The notes beneath the pieces are model-generated. The model ran no database searches. It saw only the letters and a program-made list of their open reading frames with translations, and had not been told where the DNA came from. Below are positions 48,660 to 59,471 of a DNA stretch of 64,000 bases, piece after piece (positions within the stretch are counted from its first letter, which is position 1; every line of letters begins with the position of its first letter). Made by a program: the position numbers and the translations under genes. This DNA is from Thinopyrum elongatum (lineage: Eukaryota; Streptophyta; Magnoliopsida; Poales; Poaceae), in NCBI GenBank assembly GCA_011799875.1, contig CM022302.1, positions 376,396,569-376,460,568 on the forward strand, in the 5' to 3' direction.

Positions 48660-48894
48660 ACCATTAGCCAGATGTCGGCTTTGCCAACACAATGAACTCT
48701 GAGGGCGATATGCAAATATTGGCCATGCGTTCTCATCTCAAAGGAGCTCGGGAGTCCGTCCACTAAAGTGTGAATAGCCGAAATAAGTCAGATGTTTCGG
48801 CTGAGTATATATTCCATAGCGTTGATTTTGATGGTATGATTGAAGAATGTGGATGACACACCTCCTGGAGTCTCCTATAGTGAGATAAAAATTG

Positions 48895-51800
48895 TCATCC
48901 TCGCCTACAGGCTTTACGCTTGTACTCCCTTACTTCTGCTTGTTTCGCAACAGGAGCTGGTACATCATTCTCGCCTCGACGGCTTCCCTTGGGGACCCAT
49001 GACATGTTCCTCTTCTCTAACTCTTTGGCCCTGAGCCGCTTCAGTTTTCTTTCTTGCCAATGTGATAAGCCGAGTGAGCATCCTGGCTGTGATTTTGTTC
49101 TTTGCACTAGCAATTTCTTTCTATCTTTGAGCATCTCCGGCTTGGCCTATCCAAACTCGGTGATTGAATCCTTGAAAGTTACTTACTTCACTTTCTTGTC
49201 CTTAGTAGCCAACATAGACTTGGCTGGCCTTTTGTCATCTAGAGTCGGATCTGAAATAGCACACTTGCGGCCATCCTTTTTCACTCGGTACACTTGCTTG
49301 ATCACGTCCATCTTCTTTGCCGAGCTCCGGACCGATTCTTTTTGGTTGAGCCGGTCTTTAACATGTGGTTGTTGAACAAACGATGATCCTCTCAGAGCTG
49401 CATAATTTTGGTGAGGTGGTTTAGAATATGATGGAAGGTGTGCCCTTGATTTATACTTGTTCCACGATTTATATGAATAATAGTCAGCATGGGGGGGTAT
49501 ACATGACATCAGCATTGGTGGCCCAAAAGGATGATACGGAGTCTGCTTGCTCAACTTCTTCCTTCGCCAATCCCGGTCTTCAGATTTATGCCTTGGGGGT
49601 GACTTCGATGCTTTTATTTGACTCGGCCGATAAGCACTCTTTGCCTCACTTATCTTCTGATATTTTTCTAATAACTGCGCGAAAGTGACTTTCAGCTTTT
49701 TACCTCTGTGCTTACCATGGTCTTTGCTTTCTTTAGTTGTGCGTGCATTAGTCTTTGAATTTTCTCGTTACCCCCCAGTGCTAGATGTCGCCATTGTAGC
49801 TTTGATCGAATTCCCGTCTTCAAGATTGTTGCTGATGCACTTTTTAACAATATCCTTGCTTGAAGACTTGACCCTGTCGTCATTGGTGTGTACCTGTCAA
49901 CCTTTAGATGAATCGGCTTGAGATAGCTGAGTCAACATTTGATCGCCATCAAGACCAATCTGATCTAACTGGCCATATGCTCGTGCTTGAACAAACTTCA
50001 ATCGTCCTGTGTTGGCTGATTGTGCAACTTTATGAATCACATTGCAGTCTTTAAAATTTTGTTCGAACGAACATTGCATTCGCTCTTGTCTTGATGGCTC
50101 GACATCGTGATCAATAATAATAATAGGATTAGTCAGCGATGCACCGACAATGTGATCACACATACCTAGACTGAAGGTACATTACTCATCTATTAACCGA
50201 TTGTGTGATATCGGTTTTGCAACTAAACAACTGAGTGGTGTTGGTTTAACATCATCCGACTCGGCTATGCATCGATTTTCATCCTCCTTTTACGATGCTC
50301 TTGAATCGGCTATCCTAGAGGACTTTGAACCTGACTTCATATTCCTGCAACCAAAATAATTATAGAATATGCGTCTCATCTGAGACCAAATGTTAGCCAG
50401 GCACGAAACAAACAAAGATGTCCATATGAATATAAAGTTTAGTCAGCATGACGAGAACAACTTTGATTGCGATGAGTTGTCACTATTAGCCTCTATGAAT
50501 GGTACCATGTGTTGATCAGCGTGATTAGTGACAAGATAATTCAAAACAAACAGATTACTCATCTCGATTGGTCTTTCAAAATTAATTAGAATCTTACTAA
50601 CGGGTGCATCAACAATATGATTTTGACCGAATCGAAAATTGAGTAAACTGTCGGCTAGGTGTACCTTTGTGAAGTCGTTGGAAGGAGAAGATGGTTGCAC
50701 CACTGAAACAATACCTTGCTCCACTTTTGAATAATCCTGCAAGGCCTCTTCCTCTTTTTCTGGATCTCGTGCCTCATCACTCAGATTTCCCGAGTAGATT
50801 TCACTTGGATTTCCCGAGTAGATTTCACTCGGATTACCCGAATGGATTGCACTCGGCCGCTCTTCGTCAGCTAAACTTCGTTCAGCTGCACGCTCTGGTT
50901 CTTGATCTTCATCACTAGCCAAACTTTGTTTGGCCATATAACTTTGCTATTGATGCTCATCAATTTCTTGGGCACGAAACTCATAGGGTAGCATGTAAGC
51001 TCCCTCACATCCAGAAAAATCGAGCACGGTCAATTTGTTGCATTTACCGTTCCTTTGCTCGGTGAAGCTTGCATCTTCTGTTTTGGTATACGCAGCAATA
51101 ATTGGCTTGATGCACTCGGCTTTAGCCGGCGATGCACTCATCTGGAATGATGCACTCAGCTGGCATGATGTACTCGGCTCGCACGATGCACTCGGCTGGC
51201 TCGATGCAACGCACTCGGCCTTAAACGTCTCGGTGCTCAATCCAGTTTCAATTGAATCCACCATTGTATTGTCACTAAAGGAACCGTTCAACTCGGCTGT
51301 AGACGACTTAGTCATATTTGACTCAGTTTCAACCGAATCAACCGTATTAGCCGAGTGAACCCTTTCTTGCTGATTTGCTTGCAAAGCTTCTTTTTTGGCT
51401 TGCCTCAACATCACAGAGGAGCCATCATGATTGCTGAATGGAAGAAGGGACTTGACATATTCTTGCAAATATTCCTCTCCACACCTCTTCTTGAGTGCTT
51501 CATAAGCTTGTCGATATATTGCTGGTAATTCCTCAAGAGTTGGCGTAGTAAAGCCATTGACGCTATTCCCTGTGAGAGTTAGCTTGACCCCGTCCATTCG
51601 GGTGACATATTTTTCTTTAGACTCAGCCCTACTTGGATCCGCTTGCCCCCCCATGCTCTTAGGATCTTTTGGCAATGAATTGATGTTGCCGAAATTTTGC
51701 AATTGTACAGCGGGTGTATAACATGTTGCAATGATAGGTGAAGACGTATGCACTGTTCTTGAATATTTTCTCTCGCTAATTTGATCACCTGGCAACACTT

Positions 51801-52497
51801 CATCTTCTTTCAAAACCCTAGCTCTTATTGCCTCATAATCAGGAACTAGCCCCCTTTCATGTTGTTCAAGGCAAAGCGCGCTAATCTTCTTATTTTGGGC
51901 TAAACATTTTAATGCAGAGAGAGTCACCTCATCTCCTGCAATATTAGGCATATATGCTCCTATAGAATCTTCATTCACTCAGCCATAACCATGAAGGTGA
52001 GCCGAGTCATGAATGTTTTTAGTTGCATATCCCGCTGAACAATTAATCTCATGAGGTGTAGTATATGATGACTGAGGATAACCAGCCAAATAACTATAGG
52101 AAGCATGGCCGATTCCCCAGTCCATCGGCATGTTTGGGGATGAATCCGCATATCGCGAGTCGGCTGCCGATGGACAAAACTGTGAGATGCCCTGATGTAC
52201 ATGAGGTGTCATATATTGATCACTCGAACAAATCATGTTGTTCACCGGCATATTGAAAGGTGTTTCCGATGCACGAAAGTTCAGATTCATAAGTTGCATG
52301 TCGCGGTTCTGTAAATTCCAAGTTTCTCCAACGGAATAACTAGTCGGCCTTTGCTCGTTAGGGCTAGCCGACATGACATATCCATTGAAAGATCTAGCAA
52401 CATCAACATAATGGCTATTTGCATCTACGTAAGGAGATTGATGATACATGTTACCATTGTAGATTGCAGCCACTTGATGACGCCCTCCTCGTAGCAA
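48895..52497 (-). pseudogene. Gag-like gene of X: ~1,200 codons in one frame, several stops
   Basis: Six open stretches on the minus strand (starting at 52,497, 51,978, 50,937, 50,163, 49,554 and 49,134) all fall in the same frame over 3.6 kb, so this is one gene with nonsense codons and no net frameshift. The first two stops are TGA at 51,979-51,981 and TAG at 50,947-50,949. Blocks: PTLEELPAIYRQAYEALKKR and EEYLQEYVKSLLPFSN in the middle; NPSEIYSG repeats; then LEKYQKISEAKSAYRP, SPPRHKSEDRDW and a Tyr/Pro-rich YHPFGPPM region; a basic C-terminus. No protease, RT or integrase motif and no zinc knuckle. An intron around 50,342-50,440 (TTGGTTGCAG acceptor) is possible but unproved. It may be the structural gene of a family mobilised by a partner. 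Confidence 0.7.
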
Positions 52498-52525
52498 GAA
52501 CAGGCTGGAGACTGTTCAAAGCTTC

Positions 52526-52551
52526 TTCCCCAGCGGAGTCGCCAAAAAGTG
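52526..52551 (-). other. Primer binding site of X
   Basis: Minus strand reads TTTTTGGCGACTCCGCTGGG just inside the LTR, a form common in plant gypsy elements. Confidence 0.8.
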
Positions 52552-52645
52552 TGTTCGCACACGAACACGTCACCGTGTACCCTCAACACCGGGGGTGATG
52601 CACCGCAGCTCACGTCGAAGAAGATCCGACTGGCAGCGCGATACG
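52552..52645 (-). repeat. Remnant of the 5' LTR of X
   Basis: 94 bp matching 30,320-30,413. It ends at GCGATACG, where the left copy continues GTGGGACAAC but this copy changes to Sabrina-like sequence. Confidence 0.85.
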
Positions 52646-53193
52646 AGTCATAACTTTGCAGGCAGGAGTAATAGTAGTAGATGCAGGCAGGAGTCGGTCT
52701 ACTTGACATGGACGTGATGCCTATATTCATAATCATTGCCTTGGACATCGTCATAACTTTGCGCTTTTCTATCAATTGCTCGACAGTAATTTGTTTACCC
52801 ACCATATGTTTTCTTTCAAGAGAGAAGCCTCTAGTGAAACCTATGGCCCCAGGGTCTATTTTCCATCATTTATTTTCAGATCTATAAACCAAAAAACCAA
52901 AAATACCTTGCTGCAATTTATTTGTTTTTACTTTGTTTTACATTTTAGTAATCTTTTATACCTTTTTCTTTTAGATCTCACTCTTGTTCGAGACCGTGAA
53001 TGGATTGACAGCCCCTTTTTCGTGTTGACTACAAGTGTTTGTTAGTTTGTGCAGGTGCATAGATTGGAGACTTGCTTGTACCTCCTACTGGATTGATACC
53101 TTGGTTCTTAACTAAGGAAAATACTTATCTCTACTTTGCTGCATCACCCTTTCCTCTTCAAGGGAAAAATCAACGCAAGCTCAAGAAGTAGCA
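52646..53193 (+). repeat. Remnant of the 3' LTR of S, with filler at its start
   Basis: From about 52,667 the sequence matches 26,998-27,523 of the 5' LTR to the terminal AGTAGCA. The first 20 bp are a patchwork of short copies of nearby LTR sequence. Confidence 0.85.
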
Positions 53194-53198
53194 TGCTT

Positions 53199-55393
53199 GT
53201 GCTCAGCCACGCCATTCTGAGCATGAGCACCAGGACAAGAAAACTGAGCAAGAGTACCCTGCTCAGCAAGAACTCCATGCAACATCTTGGAGATATACTC
53301 TCCAGTAGAGTCAGCACAAAACACACGAATAGGTGTAGAGAACTGAGTGTGAACCATGGCAGCAAAACGGTTGTAGATAGATAAGACCTCACTACGAGAA
53401 GACATGAAATATATCCAGGTGTGGCGAGAGAAATAATTTATAAAGATAATATAGTAGCGATGGCCCCCTTTCGAGGTAAAGGGAGCTGGACCCCAGACAT
53501 CAGAGTGAACAAGGTCAAAAGGACGCTGAGATACAATGTCGCTATGAGGATAAGGTAACTGGACCTATTTACCAAGCTGGCAACCCTAACAGTCTAAAGA
53601 CACACCGCTAGAGACGGATCCAAGAAGACCACATCAAACTAAGGATGAGAGACCAGAGCCACATAAGTGACCAAGGCGATGATGCCCCTGCTGAAAAGAG
53701 CTGGTAGACAAGGCAACAGAGGTGGAGAGACTGGCGGCGGTGGCAGCGGATGGAAGGTGAAGCCAGTCAAGCTCCCAGAGACCCTGAGAGCCACGGCGCC
53801 GAGGGCCAGCACCAAGAAGAGCACCAGTCTGATGGCCCAGAACGAAACATGAGTCAAAGTCGAGAATGACCTTCAACCAGAGTCAACAATCTGACCACCA
53901 GAAATGAGCTGCATGGTAAGTCGAGGAACATGAGAAACATCGGGACATGAAAAGTCGAAGTGCTAAAAGTGTCGCGGCCAGTAATAGGGAGACATGTACC
54001 ATTAGTAGTAAGAACATGAACGGGAGAATTGAGAGGTCGAATAGAGGACAGAGTGGATGAATCATGAGTCATATGAAAAGATGCTCCAGTATCAAGAATC
54101 CATGGACATGTACCTGCTTGGGTAAAAGGTGGTCTCACAATGCTAGAAGGGGCAGTAGCAGAACCAGCAGAACATGTCGATGGAGTACCGGAAGATGGAG
54201 TTAGTAGGCATCAAAATTGCACAATATCCTTCTCGGTCAGGGGCGCAACTGAAGATGTCGATGTAGATGCACCCGACAATAGAGAGTTGGAGGCAATCAG
54301 CAGGGTGCGGAGTCGCGCAATCTCCTCAGTGAAGTACACAGCTAAAGTAGTCGACACAGTAGCACCGGGAGAGGAGCTGCCACCACCACCTGTGGAAGCC
54401 GCTAAATGTGACGGTGTAGCATGACTAGTATCGTCCACAAAGGCCGGTGGAGGAGACGAGGCTGTATGCAAACAAGCACCGAGCGCCAACGGAAGATGCG
54501 TGTGTGAGGCGTAGTCGATGAGTCATATGCACCCACACAGCCAGTGAAAGTCGCGAGAGGTGTCGGGGAAGAGCGACATTCACCTATGAAAGTTGCGAGA
54601 GGAGTCGGTGCAGAGAAACAATCACCATGTGCAGAGTTTGCAGGAGGTGTCGCGGAAGAGCGACCAACACAGCCTGCGAAAGACGCCGAAGGGGACGACA
54701 TCACAGACGAACGAGCATCAAGCACCGAGGAACAACGCATGTGTGAGACGGGAGTAGTGAAGCAAACACCATCAAGAGTCAGCGGGCAGCGAGGGACATG
54801 CGGCCCCGATGAAAACATTCCTTTTTTCTTTTTCTTTTTTTCTTTTTTTTACCAGAGACTATTCAGCTGACCAACCCAATCAGACGATAGTAGATCAATT
54901 CGCAGCTGGAAACCAGGGTGACTCGATCTGCGGTGGCTCAACTGAGCGGACGAAGACTGCGTGCTTGATAGAATCAGGCAGCACTGCAAGCCGCACCAGG
55001 GGGCGACCTGAACGGGATCAGCAACACGTAATTAGACGGGATCCAGCAGCAGCACACCAGCGTGAGATGTCTCGGGAGGCAACAACCTTCATGAGTGCAT
55101 CGGTGGGGAGTTGACTAGCAGGCCTGGGTACAACAGGCAACGGGGAGTGGGCTTGGAAATTGGGGAGGCCGGCTGATGGCTGCGTCCCTGCACGGATGGA
55201 GGAGACCAGCGGGAGGAGCAGGCAAGGATTCCTGCAGACATGCGTGAGCCCAGCAGTAGCAGCAGGCGGAACACCAACGCAGGACTGGAAGCAGAAGATA
55301 GCCAGACAAAGTAGCAGCGGCGGCCGATGCAAGAATTGGATCATAAGAGCATGAGTTGCGCTTGCGAAAAAAAACCCTAGGGCTCTAATACCA
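53199..55393 (-). pseudogene. Copia C gag, protease and integrase (broken)
   Basis: Minus strand. The PBS (TGGTATTAGAGCC) is at 55,382-55,394. The Gag part is Ser/Thr/Pro-rich and has a duplicated PTPLATFtG block from a roughly 60-bp tandem repeat at 54,541-54,690; I see no zinc knuckle. Protease: PWILDTGASFHMTHDSSTL at about 54,080, DTG intact. Integrase: [13 protein letters not shown] near 53,495, [16 protein letters not shown] block with the D and E region near 53,300, and [10 protein letters not shown] at the junction with S. Several frame changes (for example near 53,640 and 53,860) break it. Confidence 0.8.
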
Positions 55394-55516
55394 TGTTAGG
55401 AATATGCAACTTGTATTCCCATGAGTCCATAGGCCAGTATATATACATGTACAGGTGCAGGAAATATGCAGAAAACCCCTTATACAATGGGGAAAATACA
55501 AAAGGTTACATGGCTA
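55394..55516 (-). repeat. 5' LTR of copia C, truncated
   Basis: 123 bp matching the left LTR; the last ~19 bp (TATATATAGTACTC part) are missing and the sequence changes to gypsy Z at AAGGTTCTC. Confidence 0.8.
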
Positions 55517-56387
55517 AGGTTCTCATTCATCATGTAATTTCCTATGTATAGAAACCTCGAATTCTAGCTTTTCTTCATGAGCCTTCATCTTTGCTTCTAC
55601 AGTATGTTTAGTAAAAGCTTTATTTTGTTCATAAGCATTGGGTGAATTCGTCATGGATTGCAACAAGGAAATACATTCAATCAAAGAGCAATTATCATAA
55701 TTAAAGTCCTTGTAATCCAAAGTAGTGGACACATCACTATTTAAAGTCTTGACCTCTTCAAACCCACTTTTATTGTTTTTATCTTTAAGATCATCATCCT
55801 CCGAACAATTGGACGCCTTATAGCTAAAGTTGACTCATCTCCAGTCCCCTTTTCATCAAGTTTTATATTACTAAAAAATGTTTCAATAGGTGTCACACCA
55901 ATCATTTTAATATCTTCATCATGATTAGGTAGCAATTTTGATTCTGGTTTAGCGGCCATTTTATTTACTAGCGTAGTTTGTTTGTCGGATATCTTTCCTA
56001 GCATATTCTCAGTACGAGCAAGTTGTGATTGGAGATTGGCTACTTCCTAATTGACGTCATCAAGTTGTTTTTAATGGCATCCAATAAGGTGAAATGTTCT
56101 TTAATTTCCTTGGTAAATAATTGATTTTGCACATACTGTGAATACATAAAGTTCTTGGTAGCCCTTTCAATTTCAGAGAGTCTTTACCATAGGAATCATC
56201 ATCTTTGGGGAATTCAGACATGATAGCAACTTCAAGCAGAACCAACAAACAAGCAAAGTAAAATGTTTTTGTGTTTTTGATTTTTTTTATAGAAGTGAAG
56301 GGAGATGAAAAAGAGTGGCAAATAAAAAGTAGAGCAAGTAGATGATAGTTAGTGTGAAGGTACTTGTAGGTTTTGATGATGCCTCCC
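55517..56387 (-). pseudogene. Gypsy Z gag/leader fragment
   Basis: Minus strand. From the primer site inward: a leader frame with RKNFWRRCLGG, parallel to RKNFWRHCQGG in S, then broken frames containing PESKLLPNHDEDIKMIGVTP and DYKDFNYDNCSLIECISLLQ. The acidic/Asn-rich style differs from the S frame, and the left piece at 22,995 encodes a protease, so Z seems to be a gag-protease-bearing relative with Sabrina-like LTRs. Confidence 0.55.
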
Positions 56388-56412
56388 AGACAACGACGCC
56401 AGAAATTCTTTC
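56388..56412 (-). other. Primer binding site of Z
   Basis: Minus strand AATTTCTGGCGTCGTTGTC, a variant of the S primer site, next to the LTR end. Confidence 0.7.
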
Positions 56413-59400
56413 TGCTACTTGTGAGTTGCGTTGTGATTTTCTCCGAAGAGGAAGGGTGAAGCAATATAGTAGCTGATAAGTATTTCCCTTAGTGAGAACC
56501 AAGGTTATCGAACCAATAGGAGAATCACACAAAGCCTAGTGAACAGCACCTCCACACACAAGAGAAAAAACTTGCACCCAACGTGGGCAATAGGGTCGTC
56601 AATCCCCTTGAATTTGTTACTTGGAAGGATTAAATCTGGTAGAGGTAGATATATAAATTGCAAAACAAAATAAAGGTAAATAAATTGCAGCAAGGTATTT
56701 TTGGTTTTTGTAATATGATAAAAGTAGACCCGTAGGCCATAGTTTTCACTAGAGGCTTCTCTCTCAAAACATAGCATATGATGGGTAACCAAATTACTAT
56801 TGGGCAATTGATAGAAAAGCGCACAGTTATGAGGTTATTCATGGCAATGATCTTGTATATAGGTGCTACTTGTGAGCTGTGTTGGGATTTCTTCGAATAG
56901 CAGAGGATGATGTAGTATAGTAGAGATAAGTATTTCCCTCAGTTAAGAACCAAGGTTATCAATCCAGTAGGAGAACCACACAGAACCTTGTTAGCAGCAC
57001 CTGCACACACAAAAGCAAATACTTGCACCCAACACGAACAAGGGGGTTGTCAATCCCCTCGGCGGTTATTTGTAATGATCAAATCTCGTAGTGGTAGATA
57101 GATAAAGTAAATTGCAAAATAAAATAAAGGAAATAAAATTGCAGCAAGGTATTTTTGGATTTTATATATGATAAAAGTAGACCCGGGGCATAGTTTTCAC
57201 TAGAGGCTACTCTCTTGAACACAAAGCATACAGTGGGCAATTGATAGAAAAGTGCATAGTTATGACGATATTCGAGGCAATGATCATGTATATATGCATC
57301 ACATCTGAGACAAGTAGATCGACTCCTGCCTGCATCTACTACTATTACTCCACCCATCGACCGCTATCCAGCATGCATCTAGGTTATTGAGTTATAAAAA
57401 TAGAGTAACGCCTTAAGCAAGATGACATGATTTAGACAAAGTAAATCCAAGCAATATGAATAACCCCCATCCTTTTATGCTTAATGGCAACAATACAAAT
57501 ATGTGTCATGTCCCTTTCTATCACTGGGATTGAGCACCGCAAGATTGAACCCATCACAAAGCACCTCTCCCATTGTAAGATAAATCAATCTAGTTGGCCA
57601 AACCAAACGGATAGATCGGACAGAAATACAAAGCTATAACAATCATGCATAAAAGAATTCAGAGAAGTCCCACTTAATATCCATGCATAATCTGATCATA
57701 AACCCATAATTCATTGGATCCCAACAAACACACCGCAAAAGAAGATTACATCGGATAGAACTCCAAGAAGATCGAGGAGAACATGGTATTGAAGATCAAA
57801 GAGTGAGAAGAAGCCATCTAGCTACTAGCTATGGAACTGTAGGTCTGTGGTGAACTACTCACGCATCATCGGAAGGGCGGCAAGGATGATGTAGAAGCAC
57901 TCCGTGACCGATTCCCCCTCCAACAAAGTACCGGAGAAGGCCTCCAAATGGGATCTCGGAAGAACAGAAACTTGCAGCGATGAAAAAAGTGCTTCGGGTG
58001 GCTCTCTGACGTATTGGGAATATTTAAGAATTTATAGAGGTGGAATTAGGTCAAGATGTGCCACGAGGGTCCCACAAGCTCAGGGGCGCGCTTGGCCCCC
58101 CTGGCTGCGCCCCTAGAGCTTGTCGCTCATCTGGTCTTCTCTTGAACCGTCCAGGGTCTCTCTTGCTCCAGAAAAAATCATCAAAAAAATTCGTAGTGTT
58201 TGGACTCCGTTTGATACTGATTTCATGAAAAGCCAAAAACAAGCAAAAACCAGCAGCTGACACTGGGCACTAGGTTAATAGGTTAGTCCCAAAAAATGAT
58301 ATATAATTGCATACAATTGCATATAAAATATCCAAGATTGATCTATAATAGCATGGAACAATCAAAAATTATAGATACGTTGGAGACATATTAATAGGCA
58401 TCATGTCCGTGACAAGTAGACCGACTCATGCCTGCATCTACTACTATTACTCCACTTTGAGAGCGCTTCTATTGCCTCTCTACGTATTAAGTTCATAACA
58501 AATAGAGTAACGCTTTAAGCAAGACGACATGATGTATATAGAATGAAATGAAGCAATATGATTAAACCCCATCGTTTTACCCTTAATGGCAACAATACAA
58601 TACGTGCCTCGCTACCCCTACTGTCACTAGGTGAGAAACACCACAAGATTGAACCCATTACAAAGCACCTCTCCCGCTGAACATAAATCAATCTAGTTGG
58701 CCAAACCAAATGGATAGATTAGAGAGAAATACAAAGCTATAACAATCATGCACAATAAAGTTCAATAAAGACTCAATTACTTTCAATGAATAAACAAACT
58801 AGCATCAACTACAAGATGTAATCAACACTACTGGCAACCCACAGATACCAATCCGAGGTTTGAGACAAAGATGAACTAGGGTTTGGAGATCAGATGGTGC
58901 TGGTGAAGATGTTGATGGACATGAGTCCTCCCACGATGAGAGGAATGTTGGTGAGGACGATGGCTTCGATTTCCCCCTCCCGGAGGGAAGTATCCCCGGT
59001 GGAATCAATTTGTTGGAGAGCAAAAGTGCTGCTGCCAGGTTCCGTCTTGAGACGGCGGTGCTTCGTCCCAAAATTTTTCTCTTGATTTTTTCTAGTGCAA
59101 ATGGCTTCATATAGGAGAAGATGATCCTCAAAGGCCTGCTGGTGGCCCCACAAGCTCACAGGGCGTGCCCAGGGGGGCCACCTGAGCTTGTGGATCACTG
59201 GTGAGCCCCCTCTAGTATATTTTTCTTACAGTATATTTATGTATTCCAAAATAAATCTCCATAAATTTTTAGGTCATCTGGAGCTCTAGAGAATAGATAT
59301 CTCTGTTGTAGCTCCTTTCAGGTCAGAATTCCAGCTGCTGGCAATCTCCTTCTTCTGATGAAACTGACAATCTATGAGAGAAAAGGCATTAGAATTGTAT

Positions 59401-59471
59401 CTAAAAGTGAAATATAACTTTAAACACTATAAATAGCAGTAGGAAAACCTGATGCAAAATGGATGTATCGA
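56413..59471 (-). repeat. Sabrina-like LTR split by a solo LTR
   Basis: Two parts, 56,413-56,863 and 58,394-59,471, join into one LTR of about 1,524 bp: the reading ATGATCTTGTAT-ATAGG-CATCATG across the gap matches the continuous LTR of S (inverted 27,035-27,065). The left part begins TGCTACTTGTGAG beside the Z primer site. The far right (59,300-59,471) is divergent and ends GGATGTATCGA. Confidence 0.75.
56864..58393 (-). mobile_element. Solo Sabrina-like LTR with ATAGG duplications
   Basis: 1,530 bp, starting TGCTACTTGTGAGCTG and ending GAGACATATTA (CA changed to TA). ATAGG lies at 56,859-56,863 and at 58,394-58,398. No internal sequence is present, so it is a solo LTR left by recombination. 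The short frames in it are not genes. Confidence 0.9.

Larger units (their letters stand above)
30320..52645 (-). mobile_element. Non-autonomous gypsy element X
   Basis: Plus-strand termini: TGTTCACACACGAACACGTC starts the left LTR at 30,320 and TGTTCGCACACGAACACGTC starts the right LTR at 52,552. Minus orientation is shown by the primer site next to the right LTR and by an AACTGGGGGGCTTG polypurine tract next to the left LTR at 31,339. Element Y is inserted at 31,885-48,664. Without Y the internal region is about 4.4 kb and holds a single long Gag-like frame but no polymerase. Only 94 bp of the right LTR survive. Confidence 0.8.
25947..53193 (+). mobile_element. Sabrina-like gypsy element S with TGCTT target duplications
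   Basis: The 5' LTR starts TGATACGTCTCCAACG at 25,947; the 3' LTR remnant ends AAGAAGTAGCA at 53,193. TGCTT lies at 25,942-25,946 and again at 53,194-53,198. This splits the integrase frame of copia C between the codons for ...EHKH and HLLK. The element carries one frame of unknown function and no reverse transcriptase or integrase. Gypsy element X is inserted at 30,320, and a later deletion removed the end of X, the 3' internal part of S and the first two thirds of its 3' LTR. Confidence 0.85.
23382..55516 (-). mobile_element. Copia element C, short LTRs, split by a 27-kb insertion
   Basis: LTRs of about 140 bp start TGTTAGGAATATGCAACTTG at 23,382 and at 55,394. On the minus strand the primer site TGGTATTAGAGCC follows the right LTR, and a TTTGAGGGGA polypurine tract precedes the left one. 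The order gag, protease, integrase (right arm) and then reverse transcriptase, RNase H (left arm) is copia-type. Without the insertion it would be about 4.9 kb. GTAGG precedes the left LTR, but no matching copy follows the right LTR, which has lost about 19 bp. Confidence 0.9.
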
